DNA from: Paracoccaceae bacterium
GTDB lineage: Bacteria > Pseudomonadota > Alphaproteobacteria > Rhodobacterales > Rhodobacteraceae
Assembly (NCBI GenBank): GCA_026706985.1
Contig: JAPOXR010000074.1
Coordinates: 23,334 to 87,333, forward strand
DNA: 64,000 bases
Direction of reading: 5' to 3'
The notes beneath the pieces were generated by a model that was not told the DNA's origin, ran no database searches, and saw only the letters and a list, made by a program, of their open reading frames with translations. This document shows, one piece after another, positions 1 through 9,821 of this stretch. The translations under genes and the position numbers were made by a program. The number at the start of each line of letters is the position of its first letter. Position 1 is the stretch's first letter.

Positions 1-1291
1 ACATGAAACCCACCGCTACTCCCGATGACACCGGGGCGGCATTCATCAGCTGCGCATCCCGCGCTGCGGAAAGCTCCTCATCCGTTAATTCACGGCGGCT
101 GGAATCGCCGCCCGAAGCATCGATTTCCGCCTGCCTGGCTACCGACAGATCCCATTTCTCCTGACCGTGCAGGGCAATCATCGAATCCCGGCATTTGTCC
201 GATACTTTGGTTCTCAGCTCTGCCGATTCACCGAATTCGGTGTAGCGCTGAACTTCCAGATCACGACTGCCGACCATGCCGGCGAAGCTGGCGGCAATGA
301 GCACCGATATCATGCAGGCGGGAACTCCGAGGAACCAGATCAGGCGGTGCCGCAGGGGCACTATTTCCCCGCTACGGCCGATTGCGGGCACCGGCGGCGC
401 CTTGGTCGGGTTGATCAACGCGTAACCGAAGGCCAGCAGGGCGTAGAGCGCCGCCAACATAATACCGGGAAGGATCGCAGCCTGGAAAAGCGTTCCCACA
501 GAAACCACCGCCGCCTTGCCGAGATAGGTCAGTGCATCCGAACATCCGGCGGCACTTGCCCGTGTTTCCTGCGCCGTCGCATAAATATCGGCCGCCAATG
601 TTCCCAGCAGAACGATAACGATCGAAGGTGGGATGATCTGACCCAGCGTGCCCGATGCGGAAATGACACCGGTCGCCAGTTCAGGTGAATAGCGGTTCCG
701 GAGCATGGTCGGCAGCGACAACAACCCCATGGTCACCACGGTAGCGCCGACGATGCCGGTCGATGCCGCCAGAAAAGCACCAACGACGACCACGGAAACC
801 GCGAGTCCGCCCGGCAGTGGACCGAATACGCGTGCCATCGTGGTCAAAAGATCATTGGCAATGCGGGAGCGCTCAAGCGTGATTCCCATGAGCACGAACA
901 TGAGCACAGCCAGCAGGGTTTCGATCGATTGCCCGGCAAGCACACGCTCATTTATACGGTTGACGATAAACGACACCCGCCGGTCCAGCGCCTCTTCCCA
1001 TCCGTTGGGGAACACCGGCTGCTCAATAACCGGCAGATCCGGGTATCGGAAATGCGAGATATCAATTCGTGCGACGCCGGAATCAACGAGTGCGGCATAG
1101 GCGGCACTGGATGTGTCAACTGCCTCGTGGATGAGTAGACCGGCGCTGTCCAGCAGCGAAATAATGCCGAAAGAAATGATGGCCGAACCACCGATCGCAA
1201 AGGCGACCGGAAATCCTGACAGAATTCCGCCGAACAGGCAAAGGAACACAATGATCAGGCAGATTTCAATTCCATCAAGGCCAAAAATCAT
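1..1291 (-). CDS. dctM: TRAP transporter large permease DctM (partial)
   Basis: Large membrane subunit of a tripartite ATP-independent periplasmic transporter; it would carry out ion-coupled uptake of an organic acid delivered by the periplasmic binding protein. Reading leftward from an ATG at 1291 the frame stays open to the window edge (about 430 residues seen, C-terminus missing). It starts with a hydrophobic helix, then a long hydrophilic stretch of roughly 60-70 residues, then helices with the family segments LMFVLMGITLERS, FLAASTGIVGATVVTMGLL and SGTLGQIIPPSIVIVLLG. A second long hydrophilic stretch begins around residue 300, as in the large-format DctM subfamily. It lies 15 bases after dctQ in a dctP-dctQ-dctM operon. 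Substrate cannot be told from this subunit. Confidence 0.93.
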   Translation of the reverse strand, partial: MIFGLDGIEICLIIVFLCLFGGILSGFPVAFAIGGSAIISFGIISLLDSAGLLIHEAVDTSSAAYAALVDSGVARIDISHFRYPDLPVIEQPVFPNGWEEALDRRVSFIVNRINERVLAGQSIETLLAVLMFVLMGITLERSRIANDLLTTMARVFGPLPGGLAVSVVVVGAFLAASTGIVGATVVTMGLLSLPTMLRNRYSPELATGVISASGTLGQIIPPSIVIVLLGTLAADIYATAQETRASAAGCSDALTYLGKAAVVSVGTLFQAAILPGIMLAALYALLAFGYALINPTKAPPVPAIGRSGEIVPLRHRLIWFLGVPACMISVLIAASFAGMVGSRDLEVQRYTEFGESAELRTKVSDKCRDSMIALHGQEKWDLSVARQAEIDASGGDSSRRELTDEELSAARDAQLMNAAPVSSGVAVGFM

Positions 1292-1306
1292 TGCGGCTAT
1301 CCGGAG

Positions 1307-2194
1307 TTATGCCGATTTCGGCTCGACCTGCCCGGTCGATGCGTCCGGATCGGAAAACCGGCCGTCTGATTCCGGCCCGCCGCGGAATTCGAGCAGTGAG
1401 CGGAAAAAGAATGCCACCGCCTGCAGAAAAACAAGTGCGGTGAAAGCGACCAGTAAAACCTTGAATAGAAAATAGGCGTCGAAACCGTTTGGAGAAAATC
1501 CGATCGTCTCCACATTCCAGCGCACGGCCCGGGATTTTGCCAACAGCCTTTCCAATGAATCCGACGCCGAAGGTTTCGGCACGATCATATGGCGCCACAT
1601 GAAAAACCAGGAATAGATCCAAAGCAGGCACATCGCCGGCATCATGAAAAGCAGCGACCCGGCCATATCGATGATTTTCCGCGTCCGGTAGGATGCCCCG
1701 GCGTAGAATAAATCGACCCTCACATGGCCGCCCTGGATAAAAGTATAGCCACAGCATAGACAGACAATCATCGCGTTGTAGAGTTTCAACTCCTCGCCAT
1801 ACCAGCTGAGATCCTTGGTGAATGTGTAACCGAATGGGCCGATCGAGATTTCCGCCACTCGGAAAATCCGCTGCAGCACAATGATGATGACCTGCTGAAT
1901 GACCATGATCAGGCCTGCCCAGGCGACCGTTCGCCCGATCACATTGCCAATGCCCTCTAACAGCCGGACCGATCCCCACATAATCCCGGGCCGCCAGATT
2001 CCTACCGCAGTCAGGAGGATCAGTGCCACCAGAATGACATACAGCAATTCAACCGAAGAGCCGTAATAGATAAACCGCATAAGTGACTGTTTATCGGACC
2101 AGTTCAGCCACAGGTCCGGGTTCAGCACGGCAAAGGCGAAATTCGTGAAGGCCAATCCCAGATTGGTGAAAAATCCAAGCAGTAACTCTAGCAT
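1307..2194 (-). CDS. dctQ: TRAP transporter small permease DctQ
   Basis: Small membrane subunit of the TRAP system, which pairs with DctM in the inner membrane. The 295-residue protein is longer than the usual 160-200 residues of DctQ, matching the large-format permease next door. Hydrophobic helices can be seen near residues 45-65, 85-110, 140-155, 180-200 and 245-270. The tail after residue 275 is hydrophilic and acidic. It lies between dctP and dctM on the same strand. The family call rests on position and hydrophobic pattern more than on a sharp motif. Confidence 0.88.
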   Translation of the reverse strand: MLELLLGFFTNLGLAFTNFAFAVLNPDLWLNWSDKQSLMRFIYYGSSVELLYVILVALILLTAVGIWRPGIMWGSVRLLEGIGNVIGRTVAWAGLIMVIQQVIIIVLQRIFRVAEISIGPFGYTFTKDLSWYGEELKLYNAMIVCLCCGYTFIQGGHVRVDLFYAGASYRTRKIIDMAGSLLFMMPAMCLLWIYSWFFMWRHMIVPKPSASDSLERLLAKSRAVRWNVETIGFSPNGFDAYFLFKVLLVAFTALVFLQAVAFFFRSLLEFRGGPESDGRFSDPDASTGQVEPKSA

Positions 2195-2225
2195 CTCTCT
2201 GAAGTTCCGCTGCCTTCAAGCAGAA

Positions 2226-2269
2226 TTCCAGCTTCTGGAAACAGGCTTTCCCCGGACGGGGAAAGCCTG
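2226..2269 (-). promoter_or_regulatory. Tandem intercistronic hairpins between dctP and dctQ
   Basis: Two inverted repeats sit in the 90-base gap between dctP and dctQ. The first met by the transcript (2242-2269) is a perfect 12-bp stem with a 4-base loop. The second (2226-2240) is a 6-bp stem with a 3-base loop. No T-run follows either. This looks like an mRNA-stabilising or attenuating structure that lets the binding protein be made in excess over the permease, as is common in TRAP and ABC operons; that role is inferred. Confidence 0.6.
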
Positions 2270-2284
2270 CCTGATTGTTCAGCG

Positions 2285-3364
2285 CTAAAACGCGGCAACG
2301 CGGTTCCGCTGGTTGACGAACTCACCCGACGATGCGCCAAGCCACGCCGATGACGTATTCATTGAATTGAAATAGCTGTCATAGATCGACTTGTAGAGCG
2401 GGTCGCCGAGATTGGCATCCAGGACGGTCTTCGCAGCACCGCCGAACGCGTCCCAAACCGTGTTCGGGAACACATTCACCTCGACACCGGAGGAAATCAA
2501 TCTCTGCAGGGCAGCCGAGTTATTGGCCAGAAACAGCGTCAATGTCCATTCATGCGCATATGCGGCCACAGACTCAATCACGCCTTGATGTGCCGGTGAA
2601 AGCGACTCGAAGACATCGCGGTTTGTTGCCAGCGACAAGGCGGCGCCGGGCTCATGGAATCCTGAAGTGTAGTAGATCTTCGTGATTTCCTGGAAACCCG
2701 CCTTTTCATCCGCCCACGGGCCGATCCATTCGGTGCCGTCAATCGCCCCCGACGCCAGCGCCTGGTAGACTTCCGCACCCGGAAGGTTCTGTACTGAAGC
2801 CCCGAGTTCACCCAACGACTTGCCGCCTAGACCGGGCATCCGGAATTTCAATCCGTTGAAATCGTCCGGGCTCTCGATACGGTTTCTGAACCAACCGCCG
2901 GCCTGGGCACCCGTATTTCCGGCAATGAAGGATTTCAGTCCGAAAATCTCGCCGAGTTCATCATGCAGTTCCATTCCACCCATATGGTAATACCAGATGG
3001 TGAGTTCCTCGGCTGTCATGCCGAACGGAACGCTGGTGAAGAAAGCGTAGCCCGGATGCTGACCGAGAAAATAGTAATCGGCGGCATGATACATATCCGC
3101 CTGACCAGCGGTCACAGCATCAAAGCACTCAAACGGGCCAACCAACTCACCCGCCGCCTTCAGATCGACTGTCAATTGTCCGTCGGTCAGCTTGGTAATC
3201 CAGTCAGCACAAAATTGTGCGGAATCATGCACACCGGCAAGGCCGCGGCCCCAACTGGTGACCAGAGTCAGTGTCCGGTTTCCCTGCGCGATGGCGGGAG
3301 CCGCCAAAGTCGCGGCAGCTGTTCCCCCGACAGCGGCAGTGGTAAGAAATGAACGTCTATCCAT
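2285..3364 (-). CDS. dctP: TRAP transporter substrate-binding protein DctP
   Basis: Periplasmic solute receptor of the TRAP system. From the ATG at 3364 it is 359 residues and opens with a twin-arginine signal (MDRRSFLTTAAVGG, then an alanine-rich stretch ending AIAQ), suggesting Tat export of a folded protein. The mature part has the DctP pattern, including the conserved block FRMPGLGGKSLGELGASVQ near residue 180, and an alpha-helical C-terminus. An ATG five codons upstream (3379) is possible but leaves extra residues before the Tat motif. It is the first gene of the operon and is divergent from ilvI. The large-format group includes transporters for bulky acids such as mannitol-type or aromatic substrates; no specific ligand is claimed. 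Confidence 0.93.
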   Translation of the reverse strand: MDRRSFLTTAAVGGTAAATLAAPAIAQGNRTLTLVTSWGRGLAGVHDSAQFCADWITKLTDGQLTVDLKAAGELVGPFECFDAVTAGQADMYHAADYYFLGQHPGYAFFTSVPFGMTAEELTIWYYHMGGMELHDELGEIFGLKSFIAGNTGAQAGGWFRNRIESPDDFNGLKFRMPGLGGKSLGELGASVQNLPGAEVYQALASGAIDGTEWIGPWADEKAGFQEITKIYYTSGFHEPGAALSLATNRDVFESLSPAHQGVIESVAAYAHEWTLTLFLANNSAALQRLISSGVEVNVFPNTVWDAFGGAAKTVLDANLGDPLYKSIYDSYFNSMNTSSAWLGASSGEFVNQRNRVAAF

Positions 3365-3536
3365 CTTGTTCCCTCGCATTCGCCTGAATTGGCAATTTCT
3401 GCCTCGGCACCAAACAGCAATTGGATGCGGTCTGCAACCAATTCCTCGCCGTCACCTGCCGGCGGGCTGGATTACAGGAGTTTGTTGACGGAGTTTTGCT
3501 GGATGACTAATTTGTCCGCCCCGAACGGAGAACCCT

Positions 3537-5351
3537 ATGAGCAACCAGCCCCCTGCGCCGTCCGACCCAGGTCCGGCAGCCACAACCGGCTCGAACAGGC
3601 TTGACGGTCTGATGACCGGGGCCGAAATTGTAATCCAGGCGCTCAAGGATCATGACGTATCGGTTGTGTTCGGCTATCCCGGCGGCGCCATTCTTCCGAT
3701 TTATGACAGCTTGCCCAAAGGCGCGTCAAACCTGATCCATCACGTACTGGTCCGCCACGAGCAGGGTGCCCTCCACGCCGCCGAAGGTTATGCCAGAGCC
3801 ACCGGCAAGCCCGGAGTGGTGTTTGTGACTTCCGGCCCGGGCGTGACCAATTCGGTCACCGGCCTCGCCGATGCCAAAATGGATTCGGTACCGGTTATCG
3901 TCATTTCCGGCCAGGTTCCGACATTCATGATCGGGACCGATGCCTTTCAGGAGGCTGACTCGGTCGGCATAACCCGCTCATGCACCAAGCATAACTGGCT
4001 GGTTCAGGACACCAATGAAATCGCCGAGGTCATTCACTCGGCATTTCATATAGCCACCAGCGGGCGTCCGGGCCCGGTGCTGATCGACCTTCCCAAGGAT
4101 GTTCAGATCGCACTGGGCAAATACGAGCCGCCATCGAAACTGCACAGGCAGCGCTACCAGCCGGTCATGACCCCGGATACGGACAATGTTGAAACCCTTG
4201 CGGAATGGATGGAAACCGCTGAGCGGCCGATCTTTTACACGGGTGGCGGGGTGATCAATTCGGGTGAGGCGGCATCCGCCAGGCTGCGCGAATTGGTGGA
4301 TGCGACCGGTTTCCCGATCACCTCTACCGTCATGGGCCTCGGTTCTTACCCGGCATCAGGGAAACACTGGCTCAGCATGCTGGGCATGCATGGCAGTTAT
4401 GAAGCCAATCTGGCAATGCATGGCTGCGATCTGATGATCAATGTCGGGGCGCGGTTCGATGACCGTATCACAGGCCGTATCGCGGACTTCAGCCCGAACT
4501 CGCGCAAAGCCCATATCGATATTGATCCGGCATCAATCAATAAAGTGATCAAGGTCGAACTCGGAATTCTGGGCGATGCCGCGATTTCACTGGAGATGCT
4601 GCTCGAGGCGTGGAAGCGGCGCGGCGGGCGAACCAACCGGCCAGCGCTCAGGCGGTGGTGGCAGCAGATAGATGAATGGCGCGCTAAAGACTGTTTCCGC
4701 TACCGGGCGAATGCGGAGGAGATCAAGCCGCAATATGCACTGGAGCGCCTGCAGGCCTTGACTAAGGATCTGGATCGTTTCGTGACCACAGAAGTCGGCC
4801 AGCACCAAATGTGGGCGGCACAGTTTCTGCACTTCGAAGAACCTCGGCGCTGGCAGACTTCCGGCGGGCTTGGAACGATGGGTTACGGATTTCCCTCTTC
4901 GCTTGGCATTCAATTGGCGCATCCAGGATCGCTGGTGATCAATATTGCCGGCGAGGCAAGCTGGCTCATGAATATGCAGGAGATGAGCACCGCGGTGCAG
5001 GAAAACGCACCGGTCAAGCAGTTCATTCTGAACAATGGCTATCTCGGCATGGTACGACAGTGGCAGGGGCTGTTGCATGAGGGAAATTACAGCCAATCCT
5101 GGTGCAGCTCCCTGCCCGACTTCGTGCAGCTCGCACGAGCCTTCGGGTGGAAAGGCATCACCGTGTCGCAACCGGACAAACTCGATGACGCGATCCGGGA
5201 CATGCTCAGCTATGAGGGGCCGGTGATTCTCGACTGCCGGGTCACCAAGGAGGAAAATTGCTTTCCCATGATTCCGGCCGGCAAGCCGCATAACGAAATG
5301 TGGTTTGAACCACCGGCTTCCGGCGACGAACCGCAATCAGTGACCGTGTAA
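3537..5351 (+). CDS. ilvI: Acetolactate synthase large subunit
   Basis: Thiamine-diphosphate enzyme that condenses two pyruvates, or pyruvate with 2-oxobutyrate, in the first common step of valine, leucine and isoleucine synthesis. The 604-residue protein has the three TPP-family domains: the pyrimidine domain with GYPGG (46-50) and the activating glutamate in RHEQGA (E75), the central FAD-binding domain around 200-330, and the diphosphate domain with NNGYLGMVRQWQ. The Mg/diphosphate motif, normally GD[AG]S, reads GEAS (472-475), so the metal-binding aspartate is glutamate. A GGAG Shine-Dalgarno lies just before the ATG. It is followed 15 bases later by the regulatory subunit gene. Could also be called ilvB or ilvG; the pairing with ilvN supports a biosynthetic role. 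Confidence 0.95.
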   Translation: MSNQPPAPSDPGPAATTGSNRLDGLMTGAEIVIQALKDHDVSVVFGYPGGAILPIYDSLPKGASNLIHHVLVRHEQGALHAAEGYARATGKPGVVFVTSGPGVTNSVTGLADAKMDSVPVIVISGQVPTFMIGTDAFQEADSVGITRSCTKHNWLVQDTNEIAEVIHSAFHIATSGRPGPVLIDLPKDVQIALGKYEPPSKLHRQRYQPVMTPDTDNVETLAEWMETAERPIFYTGGGVINSGEAASARLRELVDATGFPITSTVMGLGSYPASGKHWLSMLGMHGSYEANLAMHGCDLMINVGARFDDRITGRIADFSPNSRKAHIDIDPASINKVIKVELGILGDAAISLEMLLEAWKRRGGRTNRPALRRWWQQIDEWRAKDCFRYRANAEEIKPQYALERLQALTKDLDRFVTTEVGQHQMWAAQFLHFEEPRRWQTSGGLGTMGYGFPSSLGIQLAHPGSLVINIAGEASWLMNMQEMSTAVQENAPVKQFILNNGYLGMVRQWQGLLHEGNYSQSWCSSLPDFVQLARAFGWKGITVSQPDKLDDAIRDMLSYEGPVILDCRVTKEENCFPMIPAGKPHNEMWFEPPASGDEPQSVTV

Positions 5352-5366
5352 CAGGCGGAGAGTCAC

Positions 5367-5927
5367 ATGAGTGAAATGATTCTCAAGAAAGGTTCTTCAC
5401 GGAAATCGGCTTATGATCTCCGTAAGGATCAATCCTACAAGGAAGCGACACACACGTTTTCGATATTGGTGGATAACGAGGCCGGTGTATTGGCGCGCAT
5501 CGTCGATCTATTTGCGGGGCGCGGCTTCAATATCGAAAGCTTGACTGTTACGGAAGTGGACCATACCGGCCACAGATCACGCATCACCATTGTCAGCACA
5601 GGTGGCGATGATGTCATTCAGCAGATCCGCGCGCAGGTTCAGAATGTCATTCCGGTGCATGAAATATTCGATCTGACGACCGACGGACCATCGGTTGCAC
5701 GCGAACTAGCTCTGCATGTGCTGAAAGTGCGGGAAGCGAATATCGAAGCCGCCCGCGCCGCGGCACAGGCGTTCCAATCCAAGGAATTGGGGGTCGGAGC
5801 CGGCTGCCTTGTCTTTGAGCAATCCGGCACCCCGCATGAAATCGACGAGTTGTTTGACCGTCTGCGCCCGCTCGGCGAACTGGAAGTCGCACGGACCGGT
5901 GTGGTCGGACTGAAACTGCCGCAATAG
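5367..5927 (+). CDS. ilvN: Acetolactate synthase small (regulatory) subunit
   Basis: Regulatory partner of the large subunit; it raises activity and provides valine feedback inhibition. The 186-residue protein has an N-terminal ACT domain (about 28-100) with the characteristic VLARIVDLFAGRGFNIESLTV and a C-terminal IlvN-type domain. A basic 20-residue lead (MSEMILKKGSSRKSAYDLRK) precedes the ACT domain, as is common in alphaproteobacteria. An AGGCGGAG Shine-Dalgarno precedes the ATG. It forms a two-gene operon with ilvI and converges on nrdJ with only 17 bases between the stop codons. Confidence 0.95.
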   Translation: MSEMILKKGSSRKSAYDLRKDQSYKEATHTFSILVDNEAGVLARIVDLFAGRGFNIESLTVTEVDHTGHRSRITIVSTGGDDVIQQIRAQVQNVIPVHEIFDLTTDGPSVARELALHVLKVREANIEAARAAAQAFQSKELGVGAGCLVFEQSGTPHEIDELFDRLRPLGELEVARTGVVGLKLPQ

Positions 5928-5944
5928 CGATTGAATTCCCTTCG

Positions 5945-8900
5945 TCAGCTGCATCCCGTGGTTGTGCCGCAGGTGGCGCAATGCATGCAGGTGCCGCTAC
6001 GGATCAGCGTGAAGTTTCCGCACTCATCGCAGGAATCGCCTTCATATCCCTGAATTTTCGCAGCGACTCCGAGATCGGCAGATGCCGGTATGGCATCCCG
6101 GTCATCGGCATCAACCGGGCCCGGATCGGCGAATTCCGCATCCCCGCCCCGGTGAAAACCCGCGGAACCGTGATCACCAGCCGCTGGCAATGACCCGTCG
6201 CCTTCCTTGGATTCTCTGACACCACCGCCGAGGTCGTCGAACCGGTCCGCGGTTCTCACATGCGCCAAATCCGTCCGGTTCAGATAGCTGACACCGAGTT
6301 CGCGGAACAGATAGTCGAGAATTGAAGTCGCATTCTTGATCAAATCATTGCCCTGAACGCTTCCTGACGGCTCAAAGCGGGTGAAGGTGAAGGCATTCAC
6401 GAAAGTATCGAGAGGCACGCCATGCTGCAGCCCGATTGACACCGCAATGGCGAAATTATTCATCATCGCCCGAAACCCGGCGCCTTCCTTATGCATGTCG
6501 ATGAAGATCTCGCCCAAAGACCCGTCCTGATATTCGCCGGTGCGAAGATAAACCTTGTGGCCACCGACGATCGCCTTCTGAGTATACCCTTTCCTGCGGT
6601 GTGGAAGCTTCACCCTGCGGTTTTCCTCAAAGAACTTTCCGACCCCGTGCTTTGCCAACTCGATCACCTGACTGTGACGATCACTCTCGGCATCATCGGC
6701 CTCTTCGCCGCCGGCAAGCGAGGCCGCCAGAGGCTGGCTCAACTTGCAGCCGTCGCGGTAGATGGCAATCGCTTTGACACCCAGGTGCCATGATTGCTCA
6801 TAGGCGGTTTTGCAGTCGTCGATGGTTGCGTCCGCCGGCATATTCACTGTCTTTGATATCGCCCCGGAAATGAAGCTCTGGGCAGCGGCCATCATTCGGA
6901 TATGGCTTTCGGAACTGAGACTGCGTTTGCCTTTGCGGCCGCAGGTTGCGGCACAATCAAACACCGGCAGATCCTGCTCACGGATATGCGGCGCCCCCTC
7001 GAGGGTCATGGCACCGCACATATATTCGTTCGCCTCATCGATTTCCTGCTCGGAAAAACCCATATATTTCAACAGGTCAAAAGAAGGATCCGATATTTTC
7101 TCCGAATTGATGGCGAGATTATCCCGGCAGAATTCCACGCCAAGCGTTCCTGGATTGATCACGAATCGGATATCAAATGCCGATCGCGCCTGAAGTTCGA
7201 CCCGGTTGAGTTCCGCCGCTCCGAATCCAAGCCCGGCCAGAGTTTCGCTGTTGATATGCGGCGCACCTTTGATTGAGGCATGGCCGACGGCATAGCGGAT
7301 GATTTCCTCGCTCTCCGCATCCGTGTAGCCGAGTGCTTTCAATGCATTCGGGACTGAACCGTTGATGATCTTGAAATAGCCACCGCCGGCGAGTTTCTTG
7401 AATTTTACCAGGGCAAAATCCGGCTCGATGCCGGTGGTATCGCAATCCATCACCAGGCCGATTGTGCCGGTCGGCGCGATTACCGTCGTCTGAGCATTGC
7501 GGAATCCATGTCTGCGCCCTTCCTTCAAGGCCCGGTCCCAAGCCCGCCTGGCCAATCCCGGCAAATCCCCGTCCGGGCATTCATCCTCGAACAACGGCAC
7601 CGGTAACATGGTCAACCCGTCATAGCCGTCAACTTCCCCGTAGGCCGCTCTGCGGTGATTGCTGATGACCCGCAGCATGTGCCGCGCATTGCTCCCGTAA
7701 CCGGCGAAAGCACCGAGTTCAGAAGCCATCTCCGCCGAAACAGCATAGGATTCACCGCACATGAGGGCGGTCAATGCGCCGCACATGGCCCGACCTTCGG
7801 ACGAATCATACGGAATCCCCATATTCATCAGCAGCCCACCGATATTGGCGTAACCGAGACCCAGCGTCCGGAACCGGTATGACAGGCGCGCAATCTGCTG
7901 CGACGGGAATTGCGCCATTGCCACTGAAATCTCGAGGGCAACGGTCAGTAGTCGGATGCAATGGATATATTCAGCGCTGGCAAAGCGCCCGTCCCGGTAA
8001 AATGAAAGCAGGTTAAGCGAAGCCAGATTGCACGCCGTATCATCCAGAAACATATATTCGGAGCACGGGTTTGATCCCCGTATCTGCCCATCTTCCGGGC
8101 AGGTGTGCCAGCAATTTATGGTATCATGGAACTGAACGCCCGGATCCGCGCAGGCCCAGGCCGCATGGCCGATCTCTTCCCACAACCGGCGCGCCTCGAC
8201 TTTGCGTGCCACTTTGCCGTCGGTGCGTCGCAGCAGTTTCCACTCATCATCGGCATCGACCGCTTCGAGAAACGCATCGGTGACACGCACTGAATTGTTT
8301 GAATTCTGCCCTGAAACCGTAGCGTAGGCTTCCGATTCCCACTCCGTGTCAAAAGTCGCAAAATCGATCTCCGTATAGCCCTGCTCCGCATATTGAAGCA
8401 CACGGTTGGTGTAGGTTTCCGGAACCCGTGATCGTCTTGCGGCCTTGATCGCACTCTTCAGTTCAACATTTTTGCCCGGATCGCAGCCATCCTCTCTTTT
8501 CCCGTCCCAGCTATTGACCGCCCGGAAAAGTTCCACGAGCGCGGCTTTCGTTATCTGGGACCCGGCAACGAGGGAGGCGACCTTCTGTTCTTCATGCGCC
8601 TTCCAGGTAATGAATTCCTCAATGTCCGGATGATCGATATCGCAGATCACCATCTTCGCCGCCCGCCTTGTGGTGCCGCCGCTCTTGATCGCACCCGCCG
8701 CCCGGTCACCGATTTTCAGGAAACTCATCAAGCCGCTCGACTTTCCGCCGCTCGCGAGCGGTTCATTCATGCCGCGCAGATTGGAGAAATTCGTTCCAGT
8801 GCCGGAGCCGAACTTAAACAGCCGGGCTTCACGCATCCATAAATCCATGATGCCGCCATCATTCACCAGATCATCATCAACCGACTGGATGAAGCATGCA

Positions 8901-9490
8901 TGCGGCTGCGGGCGCTCATAGGCATTTTTGGAGCGGGTCAGTTTTTCGGTTTCAGGATCCACATAATAATGCCCCTGGCTGGAGCCTTCGATTCCGTATG
9001 CCCAATGCAGGCCGGTATTGAACCATTGCGGGGAATTCGGGGCCGCCATCTGCGCCGCCAGAATGTAGCGTGTCTCATCGAAATAGGCGCGCGCATCCTG
9101 TTCGGAAGAGAAATAACCTCCCTTCCAGCCCCAATAGGTCCAGGCACCGGCCAGGCGATCGAATACCTGCCGGGCCGAGGTCTCGCAGCCGAAACGTTCT
9201 TCCTCCGGTAACTCAGCCAATGCCGCCTTGTCAGCGACTGACCGCCGCAGAAATGCGGGAACACCGGCCTCCCGGACCGGCTTCAGATACGCCGGAACAC
9301 CGGCTTTGCGGAAATATTTCTGCGCCAGCACATCGGCGGCCACCTGACTCCAGGAGGCAGGTACTTCCATCTCCTCGAGACAAAACACAATGGAACCATC
9401 GGTGTTGCGAATCTCTGACCGTGATTTGATGAAATCAATCCCGTCATAGGCCCCACCAGCCTTGGTCGTGAAAACTCTCTTGATCTGCAT
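5945..9490 (-). CDS. nrdJ: Vitamin B12-dependent ribonucleotide reductase (class II)
   Basis: Reduces ribonucleotides to deoxyribonucleotides using adenosylcobalamin to make the thiyl radical, so it needs neither oxygen nor a strictly anaerobic cell. At 1181 residues it is the long NrdJ type. The protein has the NPCSE catalytic-cysteine block (about residue 476), the [12 protein letters not shown] segment, the [19 protein letters not shown] effector/substrate region, and a C-terminal extension with a CDECGNF...[13 protein letters not shown] cysteine cluster that shuttles electrons to the active site. It stands alone with its own promoter region (9491-9717), which contains a possible NrdR-like palindrome. 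With the corrinoid methyltransferase genes at 16-18 kb it shows that the cell relies on B12. No nrdAB or nrdDG is in this window. Confidence 0.96.
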   Translation of the reverse strand: MQIKRVFTTKAGGAYDGIDFIKSRSEIRNTDGSIVFCLEEMEVPASWSQVAADVLAQKYFRKAGVPAYLKPVREAGVPAFLRRSVADKAALAELPEEERFGCETSARQVFDRLAGAWTYWGWKGGYFSSEQDARAYFDETRYILAAQMAAPNSPQWFNTGLHWAYGIEGSSQGHYYVDPETEKLTRSKNAYERPQPHACFIQSVDDDLVNDGGIMDLWMREARLFKFGSGTGTNFSNLRGMNEPLASGGKSSGLMSFLKIGDRAAGAIKSGGTTRRAAKMVICDIDHPDIEEFITWKAHEEQKVASLVAGSQITKAALVELFRAVNSWDGKREDGCDPGKNVELKSAIKAARRSRVPETYTNRVLQYAEQGYTEIDFATFDTEWESEAYATVSGQNSNNSVRVTDAFLEAVDADDEWKLLRRTDGKVARKVEARRLWEEIGHAAWACADPGVQFHDTINCWHTCPEDGQIRGSNPCSEYMFLDDTACNLASLNLLSFYRDGRFASAEYIHCIRLLTVALEISVAMAQFPSQQIARLSYRFRTLGLGYANIGGLLMNMGIPYDSSEGRAMCGALTALMCGESYAVSAEMASELGAFAGYGSNARHMLRVISNHRRAAYGEVDGYDGLTMLPVPLFEDECPDGDLPGLARRAWDRALKEGRRHGFRNAQTTVIAPTGTIGLVMDCDTTGIEPDFALVKFKKLAGGGYFKIINGSVPNALKALGYTDAESEEIIRYAVGHASIKGAPHINSETLAGLGFGAAELNRVELQARSAFDIRFVINPGTLGVEFCRDNLAINSEKISDPSFDLLKYMGFSEQEIDEANEYMCGAMTLEGAPHIREQDLPVFDCAATCGRKGKRSLSSESHIRMMAAAQSFISGAISKTVNMPADATIDDCKTAYEQSWHLGVKAIAIYRDGCKLSQPLAASLAGGEEADDAESDRHSQVIELAKHGVGKFFEENRRVKLPHRRKGYTQKAIVGGHKVYLRTGEYQDGSLGEIFIDMHKEGAGFRAMMNNFAIAVSIGLQHGVPLDTFVNAFTFTRFEPSGSVQGNDLIKNATSILDYLFRELGVSYLNRTDLAHVRTADRFDDLGGGVRESKEGDGSLPAAGDHGSAGFHRGGDAEFADPGPVDADDRDAIPASADLGVAAKIQGYEGDSCDECGNFTLIRSGTCMHCATCGTTTGCS

Positions 9491-9584
9491 CGCTCACCCA
9501 ATTCCCTCGCCACTGCACACCTACCCGCCGCTCAAGGCCCTGTCTTCGAGAGCGCATTGAATGCGAATTGGCTGCCGCTGCTAC

Positions 9585-9597
9585 CTACATCTAGTAG
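9585..9597. promoter_or_regulatory. Candidate NrdR-like box upstream of nrdJ
   Basis: A 13-base imperfect palindrome with CTAC and GTAG half sites lies about 100 bases upstream of the nrdJ start. Its layout resembles NrdR boxes, which control ribonucleotide reductase genes and usually occur in pairs. Only one copy is visible here, so the call is tentative. Confidence 0.3.
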
Positions 9598-9717
9598 TCT
9601 GTGCAAAGCCCAGCCACATACTATTGCGGGTTTCTGCGCCTCAGGTCAAAGGATTTTTTGCCGGAAATGAATTTTTTGCCCGGCACGGTTTTTTTTTGTT
9701 GCGCCATTCAGGGCAAT

Positions 9718-9794
9718 TGGTCGGGGCGATTGGATTCGAACCAACGGCCTACGGCTCCCAAAGCCGTCGCGCTACCAGACTGCGCTACGCCCCG
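9718..9794 (-). tRNA. tRNA-Pro (UGG anticodon)
   Basis: Reading leftward, a 77-base cloverleaf: acceptor stem CGGGGCG/CGCCCCG, D-arm GCGC...GCGC, anticodon stem ACGGC/GCCGT with loop TTTGGGA (anticodon TGG), T-arm with TTCGAAT loop, discriminator A and an encoded CCA. It reads CCA proline codons and, with wobble, other proline codons. Confidence 0.97.
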
Positions 9795-9821
9795 ATCAGC
9801 GAATTCTACCCGGTCCACGCA

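Noticed and set aside
4587..5336. 249-codon frame on the minus strand opposite ilvI
   Set aside because: It is the shadow of a strongly conserved acetolactate synthase gene; the translated product has no family resemblance.
9491..9717. Cobalamin riboswitch upstream of nrdJ
   Set aside because: B12-dependent genes sometimes carry one, but no B12-box-like core or matching stems were found in the leader.
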